NCBI RefSeq assembly: GCF_016093275.1
Contig: NZ_JAEDAK010000015.1
Coordinates: 50,510-114,509, forward strand
DNA length: 64,000 nt
Direction: 5' to 3'
DNA from: Inhella proteolytica
GTDB lineage: Bacteria; Pseudomonadota; Gammaproteobacteria; Burkholderiales; Burkholderiaceae_C
Part shown: positions 46,847 through 56,043 of the stretch, piece by piece
How positions within the stretch are numbered: position 1 is the stretch's first letter
How the letters are laid out: every line of letters starts with the position of its first letter
Made by a program: the position numbers and the translations under genes
Notes under the pieces: model-generated
Told to the model about the DNA's origin: nothing
What the model saw: only the letters and a program-made list of their open reading frames with translations
The model's database searches: none

Positions 46847-48343
46847 TTAGCCCCGTTGACCCTGCGGCAGCTCCGCCACCAGGCGCAGCGAGACCGAGAG
46901 CTCATCGAGTTGGAAGTGCGGGCGCACGAAGCTGACCGCGCGGTACACGCCGGGGCGGCCCGGCACTTCGCTGACCTGGATCGAGGCCTCGCGCAGCGGG
47001 TAGGCGGCCTTGGTTTCCTGGCTGGCGTTGTCGTCTTCCACCACGTACTGGCGGATCCAGCGGTTCAGGAACTCCTCGACATTGCCGGCCGAGGCGAAGC
47101 TGCCGATCTTGTCGCGCATCATGGCCTTCAGGTAATGCGCAATGCGGCAGACGCTGAACATGTACTGCAGCTGCGAGGACAGCACCGCATTGGCATTGGC
47201 CGAGTCGAGGTCGTACTTCTTGGGCTTTTGCGTGCTCTGCGCGCCGAAGAAGGCGGCGTAGTCGGTGTTCTTGCAGTGCACCAGGGGGATGAAGCCAAGG
47301 TCGCTCAGCTCCTTCTCGCGCCGGTCGGTGATCGAGATCTCGGTCGGACACTTCAGCGCCACTTCGCCTTCATCGGTCTTGAAGGTGTGGGTCGGCAGGT
47401 CTTCCACCAGGCCACCGCCTTCGACGCCGCGGATCGCCGCGCACCAGCCGAAGTTCTCGAACGCGGCGGTGAGGCGCGCGGCCATCGCGTAGGCGGCGTT
47501 CACCCACAGGTAGCGCGAGTGATCCGAGCCGTCGACGTTCTCGACGAAATTGAAGCCCTCGACGGTCATGCCGTCCTTCGGGTGGAAGGGCAGGCGGCCG
47601 AGGAAATGCGGCAGGGTCAGGCCGACGTAGCGCGAGTCTTCCGATTCACGGAAGCTCTTCCACTTGGCGTAGTCCACCGTGTCGAAGATCTTGCTCAGAT
47701 CGCGCGGCTTGCCCAGGTCGGTGAAAGTCTCCAAGCCGAACAGCTCGGCCGAGGCGGCGCTGATGAAGGGCGCGTGCGCGGCCGCGGCCACATGCGACAT
47801 CTGCTCGACGAAGTACATGTCCTCGGCGCCGCGGCCGATTTCGAAGTCGCCGATCAGGGCGCCGAAGGGCGCGCCGCCGAAGGTGCCGAACTCTTCCTCG
47901 TAGACCTTCTTGAACAGGGCCGACTGGTCGAAGTCGATCGCGGTCTTGAAGTCCTTGATCAGCTCCTTCTTGGTGGCGTTGAGCATCTGGATCTTCATGC
48001 CCGAGCCGGTGCTGGTGTGCTTGGCCAGGTAGTGCAGGCCGGTCCAGCTCGATTCCAGCTTCTGGAACTCGGGGTGGTGCAGCACCTCGCTGAGCTGGCG
48101 CGAAAGCAGCTCGTCGATCTCGGCCACGCGCGCGTCCAGCGTGGCGCTGAGGTTGTCGGACACGACCACGGTGCCCTGCAGCACCTCGCGCACCAGCTCG
48201 CCAATGATGTCCTTGGCGCGGTGGTGCTCGGCGTCTGAGCGCGCGACCTTGCTCTTGCTGACGATCTCGTCGAGCAGGCTGGCCTCTTCGAGGACGGCCT
48301 CGCCGGCCGCGTTCAGGGTGGCTTCTTGCAGCATGGCGTTCAC
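46847..48343 (-). CDS. tssC: T6SS contractile sheath large subunit TssC (VipB)
   Basis: A 498-residue sheath protein. It is recognised from FQKLESSWTGLHYLAKHT, IGDFEIGRGAEDMYFVEQMSHVAAAAHAPFI, RYVGLTLPHFLGRLPF and YLKAMMRDKIGSFAS. It forms the sheath heterodimer with TssB. The GTG start overlaps the tssB stop (GTGA). An ATG three codons later is an alternative. Confidence 0.96.
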   Translation of the reverse strand: MNAMLQEATLNAAGEAVLEEASLLDEIVSKSKVARSDAEHHRAKDIIGELVREVLQGTVVVSDNLSATLDARVAEIDELLSRQLSEVLHHPEFQKLESSWTGLHYLAKHTSTGSGMKIQMLNATKKELIKDFKTAIDFDQSALFKKVYEEEFGTFGGAPFGALIGDFEIGRGAEDMYFVEQMSHVAAAAHAPFISAASAELFGLETFTDLGKPRDLSKIFDTVDYAKWKSFRESEDSRYVGLTLPHFLGRLPFHPKDGMTVEGFNFVENVDGSDHSRYLWVNAAYAMAARLTAAFENFGWCAAIRGVEGGGLVEDLPTHTFKTDEGEVALKCPTEISITDRREKELSDLGFIPLVHCKNTDYAAFFGAQSTQKPKKYDLDSANANAVLSSQLQYMFSVCRIAHYLKAMMRDKIGSFASAGNVEEFLNRWIRQYVVEDDNASQETKAAYPLREASIQVSEVPGRPGVYRAVSFVRPHFQLDELSVSLRLVAELPQGQRG

Positions 48344-48858
48344 TCCTCGTTGGCAGGCTGGGTTTCGCGCTTGAGCGTGGCGAGCTTCTCGGTGCTTTGC
48401 AGCACCTCGGCCAGCAGGTCTTCGAGCTTCTCGTTGCCGGCCAGCTTGTTGCGCAAATCGCTCAGCTTGGTGCGCGCCTCGAGCAGCTTGCGCAGCGGCT
48501 CGACCTGCTGCACCACGGCCTCGGGTCGGAAGTCCTCCATGGCCTTGAACTCGAGGTTGACGGCGAACTCGCCACCCTGCTCGCTCAGACGGTTCTTGAC
48601 GCGGAAGGCGGTGCGCGGCGCCATGCCGGCCATCACGTCGTCGAAGTTGTCCATGTCGATGCTGACGAACTTGCGATCCTTGACCTTGGGCAGGGGCTTG
48701 TCCGCATCGGGCTGGCCGCTGAACTCGCCCAGCACGCCAACGACGAAGGGCAGTTCCTTCTTCTCGATCGCGTCGCCGATCTCGACGTCATAGGTCAGTT
48801 GCACGCGGGGCGGGCGCACCTTCTCAAGGCGCTTCTGGACGGACTGTTTCTTCGCCAT
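48340..48858 (-). CDS. tssB: T6SS contractile sheath small subunit TssB (VipA)
   Basis: A 172-residue protein. It starts with SVQKRLEKVRPPRVQLTYDVEIGDAIEKKELPFVVGVLGEFSG, then DRKFVSIDMDNFDDVMAGMAPRTAFRV, the classic VipA fold. It partners TssC in the sheath and is recognised by ClpV through its or TssC's N terminus. It is the second gene of the minus-strand operon, 30 bp after the lipoprotein gene. Confidence 0.96.
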   Translation of the reverse strand: MAKKQSVQKRLEKVRPPRVQLTYDVEIGDAIEKKELPFVVGVLGEFSGQPDADKPLPKVKDRKFVSIDMDNFDDVMAGMAPRTAFRVKNRLSEQGGEFAVNLEFKAMEDFRPEAVVQQVEPLRKLLEARTKLSDLRNKLAGNEKLEDLLAEVLQSTEKLATLKRETQPANEE

Positions 48859-48888
48859 GGAAGTTCTCCGGTGGGGTGGTGGGTGCGC

Positions 48889-49683
48889 TCAGCGCAGTCG
48901 GTCGAAAGGATTGGCCGCGGCACTGGGCGTGGCGGCCGGTTTGGGCGGCGGTGCGGCCGGCTTGGCGGCTTCGGGCTTGGCTGGCTCCGCCTTGGCGGGT
49001 TTGGCCAGTTCGGCCAGCTTTGCGTCGGGGGCCGCCTTGGCATCCGCGGGCTTGGCATCCGCGGGTTTGGTACCTGCAGGCTTGGTGTCGGCCGACTTGG
49101 CTGGCTCCGCTGCGGCACGGCGCACCGTGGCGCGGCGGGCCGCCGGCGCGGCCACTTCGGTCGGCGGCACCAGCACCTGCTCACCCAGGGTCTCGCGCAG
49201 CAGCTTGGTCAGGCCTTCGGCTTCGCTGCGGGTATCGGCCGGCATGCCCGACTGCTGACCGCGCAAGGCGCCCAGCGCCATCGCCGCCACCCGCAGGCCG
49301 GCCACGGCCAAGATGCTGTGGGCGGTGCGGTCGGCCGGGTCGCGCTGGCTCACCTCCTGGGCAGCCAGCACGGCGTAGCCGTAGTCGGCCGCGGCAAAGT
49401 GGTCCTCGGCCAGTTTTTGCCAGGGCTCCTTGCTGGTCGGGTAGGCCTTGGCGGCATCCCGCCAGGCTTCACGGGCGCGCTCCTTGCTGCCCTGGCTCTG
49501 CGCGTCCTGCGCTTGCTTCATCAGCTCGCTCAGGCTGGGTTGCACAGGGGCGGGCGCCGGGGGCGGCGGCGGGGGCGGGGGGCTGGCGCAGGCCGTCAGC
49601 AAGGCCAGCAGCGCGAACGATGCCAGCGGCCGGCGAATGGCCTGCAGGCGCTTGAGGGACCCGAGGGCCGCACAAATATTCAC
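48889..49683 (-). CDS. T6SS-associated TPR-like lipoprotein
   Basis: A 264-residue lipoprotein. The lipobox LLTAC has the acylated cysteine at residue 32, and a run of prolines follows. The middle part (REAWRDAAKAYPTSKEPWQKLAEDHFAAADYGYAVLAAQEVSQRDPADRTA) resembles tetratricopeptide repeats. The C-terminal 100 residues are a low-complexity Ala/Lys/Pro tail with repeated KPADAKPADAK units. A similar gene opens the tssBC operon in several Burkholderiales T6SS clusters; its role is not defined. The start is a GTG preceded by AGGGAG. Confidence 0.75.
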   Translation of the reverse strand: MNICAALGSLKRLQAIRRPLASFALLALLTACASPPPPPPPPAPAPVQPSLSELMKQAQDAQSQGSKERAREAWRDAAKAYPTSKEPWQKLAEDHFAAADYGYAVLAAQEVSQRDPADRTAHSILAVAGLRVAAMALGALRGQQSGMPADTRSEAEGLTKLLRETLGEQVLVPPTEVAAPAARRATVRRAAAEPAKSADTKPAGTKPADAKPADAKAAPDAKLAELAKPAKAEPAKPEAAKPAAPPPKPAATPSAAANPFDRLR

Positions 49684-49702
49684 AAAATTTGCTCCCTAAA
49701 TA

Positions 49703-49727
49703 CAAATGACCCACGAGGGGTCATTTG
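49703..49727. promoter_or_regulatory. Inverted repeat in the divergent T6SS promoter region
   Basis: A perfect 10-bp palindromic arm pair (CAAATGACCC with GGGTCATTTG) surrounds a five-base centre. It lies 20 bases before the lipoprotein start on one side and about 150 bases before tssJ on the other. It may be an operator or a hairpin in the minus-strand leader. The remainder of 49684-49877 is gene-free and also holds a CCCCCCGAACGGGGGCG hairpin near 49816-49832. Confidence 0.5.
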
Positions 49728-49877
49728 CGAACGTCAAGGCCTTTGCGGCGACTGCTTGTGCAGTTCATCACGCAATGGCAAAACGAATGTAAGTGCGGCA
49801 CTCTGAAATCCGCACCCCCCGAACGGGGGCGCGGCAATACCGGCTTGTTACACCCTGATCGCCACAATTTGCTGGCC

Positions 49878-50549
49878 ATGAACCGAGCAAATTCATCCAG
49901 TTTTTTTGCATCAAAACCGGGCCGGCGTGCCGCTTGGGTGGCCGGTCTCTGGGCCCTGCTGGCGGGTTGCGCCTCGGCCCCGGCCACCCCCAGCACCGAA
50001 CAGGGAACCGGCTTGCTGGACAAGGCCTTGCAGGCGGTGGGCCTGCAGAAGCCGGCCGCCGTGGAGCAGCTGGAAAAACTGCCGCCCCTGCCCACCGGCC
50101 CGCGCTACCAGCCGGTGACCTTGCGCCTGCACGCCGGCGAGGTGCTGAACATCGACGCGGCGGGGCGGGCTCTTACAGTTGTCACGCGGGTTTACAAACT
50201 GCGCGCAACGGATACGTTTCTGCAGGCCCCCTACGAGGCCTTCCAGGCCGATGACCCGACCCGCACACCGTTCGCCAAGGACGTGATCGAGATGCGCGAG
50301 CTGGTGCTGGCGCCCGGCCAGCGTGCCGAAAGCGTCGAGAAGCTCGGCCCCGAGGTGCAGGCGCTGGCCGTCGTCACCCTGTACCGCCAACCTGCCGCCG
50401 GGCGCTGGCGCTTTGCCTTCGAGACCAAGGCTGCCAGCGCCAGCGGCATCACGCTGGGCCTGCATGGCTGCGCCATGAGCGTCTCGCAGGGCCAGCCCTT
50501 GCAGGCCGCTCCTGAACATCTGCGCGTGGCCGGCGTGCGTTGCCAATGA
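49878..50549 (+). CDS. tssJ: T6SS outer-membrane lipoprotein TssJ
   Basis: A 223-residue lipoprotein. The signal peptide ends at LLAGC with the acylated Cys at residue 31. The mature protein has the TssJ beta-sandwich pattern, with VTLRLHAGEVLNIDAAGRALTVVTRVYKLRATDTFLQAPYEAF and ELVLAPGQRAESVEKL. TssJ ties the membrane complex to the outer membrane by binding TssM. It is the first gene of the plus-strand arm, divergent from the tssB operon. The ATG at 49878 puts the signal peptide at the right distance. Confidence 0.92.
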   Translation: MNRANSSSFFASKPGRRAAWVAGLWALLAGCASAPATPSTEQGTGLLDKALQAVGLQKPAAVEQLEKLPPLPTGPRYQPVTLRLHAGEVLNIDAAGRALTVVTRVYKLRATDTFLQAPYEAFQADDPTRTPFAKDVIEMRELVLAPGQRAESVEKLGPEVQALAVVTLYRQPAAGRWRFAFETKAASASGITLGLHGCAMSVSQGQPLQAAPEHLRVAGVRCQ

Positions 50550-50702
50550 ATCAATGGCCCGCAGGCTGGTGCCAAAACGTTCCGTGAATTGGAGCCAAGT
50601 TGGGTTCTGTTTTCCTGCGCTCACCGGCGTTAACCAACTGTTGCCTTGAACTGCGCGGATGCGGGGGTGGCAGGTCAGGACCTCTCACCTAAGCTGAAAG
50701 TT

Positions 50703-50722
50703 GGCGGGGCCAGCCCCCGCCG
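50703..50722 (+). terminator. GC-rich hairpin between tssJ and tssK
   Basis: A GGCGGGG / CCCCGCC stem closes on a CCAGC loop, with no U-tract. It lies within the 227-bp tssJ-tssK spacer, which otherwise contains no gene, and may slow rather than end transcription. An AGGTCAGGACCT near-palindrome lies about 30 bases upstream. Confidence 0.3.
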
Positions 50723-50776
50723 TTCCGACAAGCCGGACGCAACGAGCTCCCCCGGGCCGAGGCGCGTTCTTCAGGG

Positions 50777-52135
50777 ATGAACACCGTGATCCAGTCTTCC
50801 AAGCTCCTGTGGGGCGAGGGCCTGTTCCTGCGCCCGCAGCACTTCCAGCGCCAGGACGCCTACCACGAGGGCCGCCTGGCCGACACCGCCCGCGCCCTGC
50901 ACCCCTACGCCTGGGGCCTGCGCCGCCTGCAGATCGACAGCGATGCGCTGGCCAGCCAGATGCTGCGCCTGACCGAGCTGAGCGCCGTGCTGCCCGACGG
51001 CGAGCGCGTGCATGCGCCGGCCGATGACGAGCTGCCCCCGGCGCGTTCGCTCGCCGATGTGCGGCCGGGCGTGAGCGAGCTGCTCGTGCACCTGGCCCTG
51101 CCACCGCTGCGCGGCCACGCCAGCAATTACGGCCAAGCCGGCATGGAAGGCGGCACGCCGCTGCGTTTCGTGCAGCACGCCCAAGAGGCGGCCGACTGGT
51201 TCACCAGTGCCGACCCTGCCGAACTGATGGTGCTGCGCCGCAGCCCACGCCTGCTGCTCGATGGCGAGCCGCGCGACCAGCTCGTCACCATGCCCCTGCT
51301 GCGCCTGCGCCGCCAGGGCACGGGTGGCTGGGAGCTGGACAGCGGCTTCGTGCCCCCGGCCATGAGCCTGGCCGCCGCCCCTGCCCTGCTGGCCCAGCTG
51401 CGCCGCCTGCTGGATGCGCTGCAAGCCAAGGTCGACGCGCTCTACGGCTTCCACCGCGAGCCCTCCAAGCATGTGATCGAGTTCCGCAGCGGTGATGTCG
51501 CGTCGTTCTGGCTGCTGCACACGGCCTCCACCGCCTTCGCCGGGCTGAGCCATCTGCTGCACAACCCCGGCCTGCACCCCGAGCGCCTGTACCAGCGCCT
51601 GTTGGAACTGGCCGGCTCGCTGATGACCTTCGCGCGCACGCACTCGCTGGCCGACCTGCGTCCCTATGAGCATGCCCAGCCCGACGCCGCCTTCGCCGCG
51701 CTGGACCATGTGGTGCGCGAGCTGCTGGAAACCGTGATCTCGACACGCTGCTTCGCGCTGGCGCTGGACGAGCTCAAGCCCAGCTTCTATCAGGCGCGCC
51801 TGGATTCCGAGCGCATCAATGCCGACACGCGCCTCTTCCTGGGCGTGCAGGCGGCGCTGCCGATGAGCGAGCTGATCGACATCGTGCCGATCCGCTTCAA
51901 GACCGGCGCCCCGGACGACGTGGAGAAGCTGGTGCTCTCGGCCATGTCGGGCGTGCGCTTGGCGCATGCGCCGCAGGTGCCCGGCGCCATCCCCGTGCGC
52001 CCGGGTTGCACCTACTTCAGCATCGAGCCGCGCGGCCCCTTGTACGAGCGCATGTTGCAGGGTCAATCCTTGAGCCTTTACGTGCCCGCCGGCATCCCCG
52101 AGCTGCAGCTCGAACTCTTCGCACTCAACGGCTGA
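50777..52135 (+). CDS. tssK: T6SS baseplate-membrane connector TssK
   Basis: A 452-residue protein of normal length. It begins LLWGEGLFLRPQHFQRQDAYHE, the family N-terminal signature. KHVIEFRSGDVASFWLLHTASTAFAGLSHLL and the receptor-binding C-terminal half with PSFYQARLDSERINADTRLFLGV follow. TssK links the baseplate to TssL and TssM. The stop overlaps the tssL start (TGATG). Confidence 0.96.
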   Translation: MNTVIQSSKLLWGEGLFLRPQHFQRQDAYHEGRLADTARALHPYAWGLRRLQIDSDALASQMLRLTELSAVLPDGERVHAPADDELPPARSLADVRPGVSELLVHLALPPLRGHASNYGQAGMEGGTPLRFVQHAQEAADWFTSADPAELMVLRRSPRLLLDGEPRDQLVTMPLLRLRRQGTGGWELDSGFVPPAMSLAAAPALLAQLRRLLDALQAKVDALYGFHREPSKHVIEFRSGDVASFWLLHTASTAFAGLSHLLHNPGLHPERLYQRLLELAGSLMTFARTHSLADLRPYEHAQPDAAFAALDHVVRELLETVISTRCFALALDELKPSFYQARLDSERINADTRLFLGVQAALPMSELIDIVPIRFKTGAPDDVEKLVLSAMSGVRLAHAPQVPGAIPVRPGCTYFSIEPRGPLYERMLQGQSLSLYVPAGIPELQLELFALNG

Positions 52136-52914
52136 TGAGCACCGCACCTTCCCTCTTCGGCAGCGCGGCCCCCCAGCAGGGCGCCCCCAGCACCGCACGC
52201 GGCCAACGCCAGGCACGCGACCTGATGGACCTGCTGTTCGAAGGCTTCTACATGGTCTTCCTGCTGCGCAACCGGCACTTGCCGGGCAGCGCGGTCGAGT
52301 TCCGCGAACGGGTCAAGAGCTTTCTGGCCAGCTTCGAGCGCGGCAGCCAGCGCTTGAACGCTTCAGCCGAGGACGTCTTCCTGGCCAAGTTCGCCTTCAC
52401 CGCCCTGGTGGACGAGTTGGCGCTGAGCCCCACGCTGAACCTGCGCGAGAGCTGGGAGCGACGCCCGCTGCAGCTCGAACTTTTCGGCGAGCAACTGGCC
52501 GGCGAGAAGTTCTTCGAGCACCTGGAGACCCTGCGCACGCAGGGCGCAGCCAAGCTGCAGGTGCTGGAGGTCTTCCACATGTGCCTGCTGCTCGGCTTCC
52601 AGGGCCGCTACGTGCTGGAAGGCAGCGAGAAGCTGGGTTACCTGACCGCCCGCCTGGGCGACGAGATTGCCCACCTGCGCGGCAAGCGCGCGCCCTTCGC
52701 CCCGCACGCGCTGGCACCCGACCGCATCCTGCACACGCTCAGGCACGAGGTGCCAGTGTGGGCCTTCGCCGCCGTGTTTGCGCTGTTCGGCTTGCTGGCT
52801 TATCTGGGCCTGCAGCACTGGCTGTCCCGCGAGACCGAGGCACGCCTGATGCAGCACAGCCAGCTCGTGCAGCTGGCGCCGCAGGCCGCGCACGTGACGA
52901 TTACGCTGCCTTGA
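52135..52914 (+). CDS. tssL: T6SS inner-membrane protein TssL (DotU/IcmH type)
   Basis: A 259-residue protein with the DotU cytoplasmic domain (ARDLMDLLFEGFYMVFLLRN, then FTALVDELALSP and MCLLLGFQGRYVLEG). A single C-terminal membrane helix (VWAFAAVFALFGLLAYLGL) follows. It lacks the OmpA-like peptidoglycan-binding extension seen in some TssL proteins. It forms the inner-membrane complex with TssM and TssJ, but no tssM follows here. Confidence 0.94.
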   Translation: MSTAPSLFGSAAPQQGAPSTARGQRQARDLMDLLFEGFYMVFLLRNRHLPGSAVEFRERVKSFLASFERGSQRLNASAEDVFLAKFAFTALVDELALSPTLNLRESWERRPLQLELFGEQLAGEKFFEHLETLRTQGAAKLQVLEVFHMCLLLGFQGRYVLEGSEKLGYLTARLGDEIAHLRGKRAPFAPHALAPDRILHTLRHEVPVWAFAAVFALFGLLAYLGLQHWLSRETEARLMQHSQLVQLAPQAAHVTITLP

Positions 52915-52985
52915 CCCCCCCGAAGCGCCTGCGGCGCCTCCCCCCAAGGGGCGCCACCAGCGGCCCGGCCAAGCCGGTTCCACGG
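52915..52985. repeat. GC-rich intergenic repeat-like element after tssL
   Basis: This segment contains the inverted arms GCGCCTGCGGCGC and GGCCCGGCCAAGCCGG within runs of C. Its layout is like short interspersed extragenic elements I associate with Burkholderiales genomes. There is only one copy in this window, so the repeat status is from general knowledge. It forms the junction between the T6SS core and the vgrG cassette array. Confidence 0.4.
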
Positions 52986-53047
52986 TGGCACTGGATCCAG
53001 GCGCACCTCGCACCCCGCGTGACCGAACTCCTGTAGGGATCCTCCAA

Positions 53048-56035
53048 ATGGATCTGAGCACTCTGGCTTCCAGCCTGGTCTCCCGCATCGACTTCCTCGC
53101 CCTGCTCAAGGACCACCACCGCCTGCTGCAGGTGCGCACCGCCCTGCCCGAGCTCGCGCTCATTCCCGAGAGCCTGCACGGCGTGGACCGCGTCAACGCG
53201 CCGCTGCTCGATGGCTTCGGCTACGAGCTGGACTGCCTCTCGACCCACGCGCACTTCGAGTTGAAGCGCCTGATCGGCGAGCAGATCACCGTGCGCCTGC
53301 TGCAGCCCAGCGGCGAGTACCGTGCCATCCACGGCTATGTGGCTCAGGCCGCGCAGCTGGGTGGCAATGGTGGTCTGGCGCGCTACCGCCTTTCCCTGCG
53401 CAGCTTTGGGGCCTTTCTGGCACGACGGCAAGACAGCTTCATCTTCCAGGACCTGGACACGCGCCAGATCATCGAGGCGGTGCTGGCCGACCATGCAATG
53501 GCCAACTGGCGCTGGGAAGCTTCACAGCCCCTGCAGACCCACAGCCGCTGCACCCAGTACCAGGAGAGCGATGCGGCCTTCATCACCCGGCTGCTCGGCC
53601 TGGAAGGCCTGTCCTGGCACTTGGAGCAGTTGCAGGGAGACGCGGCCGCCGCGGCCGATGCCAAAGGCCATGCACGCCACTGCCTGGTGATCCACGACGC
53701 TGGCTCCAAGCGCACGGATCTGGGGCGCGTGCGCTTCGCGGCCCAGCACGTGGTGGCCAATGGCGCGCAGGACACCCTGCATCAGTTCCAGGCGGAACGC
53801 TCCTTTCAAGCCCTGGCCGTCACCGAAGCCAGCTGGGACTACAAGCCGCTGGCCGGCACATCCGCCCATGCGGCCTCCAGCCTGAACACCGGTGAGGTGC
53901 CGCAGCTGGAGCAGTACGTCGGCTCCGGCGCCTATCGCTTCCAGGACGGCGGACAGGCCCAGACCCGCGCCGACCAGCAGCTGCTGGCGCTCGAGCTGGG
54001 CTTGAAGCGCTACCAGGGCCAGGGCGGCCTGCGCCATCTGCTGGCGGGTGCGCAGTTCGAGCTCTTCGATCACCCGCATTTCGGGGCGAACACGACGGCG
54101 CTGGATTACGCCGGCGCACTGCTGGCCAGCCAAAAGAGGTCGGATGCCCGCTTCACGCTGACGCAGGTGGGGCTCACGGTGCGCAACAACCTGGGCGCCG
54201 AGATGGCCCGGCTGCTGCAGGCGCCCGCGCTCGAATCCGGCAGCACGCTGTGCACGCTCGAAGCCGTGCCGGCCGCCGCCGCGCTCACGCCGCCCCTGCC
54301 GCGCAAGCCCACCGCGCCGGGCAGCCAGGTGGCGCTGGTGGTGGGCGTGGATGGCGAGGCCCTCTCGCCCGATCGCGATCTGCGCGTCAAGATCCAGTTC
54401 CCTTGGCAGCGCGGCCAGCGGCCCAATCTGGGCGGGCTGGCGCACCGCAGCGCCGTAGATGCGCGTGGCAACGCCCCGGGAGAGCTGAGCAGCGGCACCT
54501 GGGTGCGTGTGGCCCAGCCGCAAGCCGGTGCCAACTGGGGTCAGGTGTTCACGCCACGCATCGGCACCGAGGTAGCGGTGGGCTTCATCGAAGGCGACAT
54601 CGATCGCCCCGTCATCACCGGTCAGCACTACAACGCCGCGCACCTGCCACCCTGGAGCGCGGGCGAGGGTTCAGGGGCCAACCACCCTGGGGTGATCAGC
54701 GGCGTGCGCAGCCAGACGCTGGACGGTGCCGGTCACAACCACTGGCTGGTGGATGACACGCCGGGGCAACTGCGCACGCGCTTGGCGTCCAGCCACGGTC
54801 AGAGTGAGTTGATCCTGGGCGAGGGCATTGCGCACAACCCCTTGAGCAGCACGCGCGGCGCCTGGCGCGGCATGGGAGCGGAGCTGGGCACGCAGGGCTG
54901 GGGCAGCTTGCGCGCGCCCAAGGGCCTGGCCCTGACGACGCAGGCGCGCGCGGGCTCTTACGGCAGCGCCCAGGGCACGCAGATGGATGCGCCTGAAGCA
55001 CTTGCCCAGGTCAAGGCCGCCACCGACCTGGCCCAGCGACTCACGGCAGCCAGCACGCCCGGTGGCGCACAGGCCTTGAAGACGCACGAGCCCAAGAAGG
55101 CCGTGGACACTTGGATCGAAGACACGGATCCGAAGCAGCGCGGCAAGCATCCGAGCCATGTGAATGGGCAGGAGGCGCTGCAGCCCAGGAGCGGCAGGAA
55201 GCTGGAAGACCCGGTGCCGGGGCCCGACCGCCCTTACCTGCTACTGGACTCACCCTCCAGCCTGGCCCACACCAGCGCCGGGGATGTGGTATCGGTCAGC
55301 GGCCAGCACACCACGCGGGTGAGCCAAGGGGATCAGCACGAGACGGCAGCCCACACCGGCGTGCAGGTCTCGGGTCGGCACACGAGCCTTTACACGCACG
55401 AGGGGGAGTTGCAGGTCAAGGCGGCAGCCGGGCCGGTCTCCTTGCATGCCCACTCGGACACCCTGGAGATCCTGGCCGACCAGTCGGTGCAGATCCTCTC
55501 GGTCAACGACAGCATCCGCATCCAGGCCAAGGACAAGATTGAGATCGTGGCCGGCGACTCGACGCTGGTACTGCGCGGTGGGGACATTGACTTCTTCACC
55601 CCGGGCACCTTCCTGATCAAGAGCGCGATTCATGATTTCAAGGGCGGGGGAAGTGGGCCGGCGCGGTTGCCGCACCTGCCGCGCGGCAGCGCGCAATCGG
55701 TCCTTGAAGGCAGAAGGACTGGCCGGAACGCATCCGGCGGCGGCAAATCCATCCAGCGCAAGCGCGCAATGCCGGATCTCGGCAGCCAGGCACCTGTGCA
55801 CCCGCTACGACACTACGAGCGGTACCGGGCATTGGACGAGGTCAGCGGAGAGCCTGTCGTCGGTCTGCCCTACCGGATTGAGCTTGCAACTGGCAGGGTG
55901 ATCACCGGCATAACCGACCAGGACGGGCTGACTCGCCGGGTCAAGACGAAGGACGCCGTCGGTCTCAAGCTTTACTGGGGCCCTCTGTCAATTGCAGCAG
56001 ACACACCCGATTCACGCTCGATCGCCGACTGCTGA
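53048..56035 (+). CDS. vgrG: T6SS spike protein VgrG with TTR-like C-terminal adaptor, cassette 1
   Basis: A 995-residue VgrG, clearly different from the one beside clpV. The gp27-like part covers residues 1-430. The OB fold (about 441-528) has VKIQFPWQRGQ and GANWGQVFTPRIGTEVAVGFIEGDIDRPVITG. The DUF2345 needle spans about 727-864. The unique tail (917-980) reads VSGEPVVGLPYRIELATGRVITGITDQDGLTRRV, like a transthyretin-type adaptor. The ATG at 53048 gives MDLSTLASSLVSRIDFLALL. Parts of this gene recur in the fragments at 58808-59347 and 61280-63545. It is followed after eight bases by its candidate cargo. Confidence 0.92.
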   Translation: MDLSTLASSLVSRIDFLALLKDHHRLLQVRTALPELALIPESLHGVDRVNAPLLDGFGYELDCLSTHAHFELKRLIGEQITVRLLQPSGEYRAIHGYVAQAAQLGGNGGLARYRLSLRSFGAFLARRQDSFIFQDLDTRQIIEAVLADHAMANWRWEASQPLQTHSRCTQYQESDAAFITRLLGLEGLSWHLEQLQGDAAAAADAKGHARHCLVIHDAGSKRTDLGRVRFAAQHVVANGAQDTLHQFQAERSFQALAVTEASWDYKPLAGTSAHAASSLNTGEVPQLEQYVGSGAYRFQDGGQAQTRADQQLLALELGLKRYQGQGGLRHLLAGAQFELFDHPHFGANTTALDYAGALLASQKRSDARFTLTQVGLTVRNNLGAEMARLLQAPALESGSTLCTLEAVPAAAALTPPLPRKPTAPGSQVALVVGVDGEALSPDRDLRVKIQFPWQRGQRPNLGGLAHRSAVDARGNAPGELSSGTWVRVAQPQAGANWGQVFTPRIGTEVAVGFIEGDIDRPVITGQHYNAAHLPPWSAGEGSGANHPGVISGVRSQTLDGAGHNHWLVDDTPGQLRTRLASSHGQSELILGEGIAHNPLSSTRGAWRGMGAELGTQGWGSLRAPKGLALTTQARAGSYGSAQGTQMDAPEALAQVKAATDLAQRLTAASTPGGAQALKTHEPKKAVDTWIEDTDPKQRGKHPSHVNGQEALQPRSGRKLEDPVPGPDRPYLLLDSPSSLAHTSAGDVVSVSGQHTTRVSQGDQHETAAHTGVQVSGRHTSLYTHEGELQVKAAAGPVSLHAHSDTLEILADQSVQILSVNDSIRIQAKDKIEIVAGDSTLVLRGGDIDFFTPGTFLIKSAIHDFKGGGSGPARLPHLPRGSAQSVLEGRRTGRNASGGGKSIQRKRAMPDLGSQAPVHPLRHYERYRALDEVSGEPVVGLPYRIELATGRVITGITDQDGLTRRVKTKDAVGLKLYWGPLSIAADTPDSRSIADC

Positions 56036-56043
56036 GAACCACC

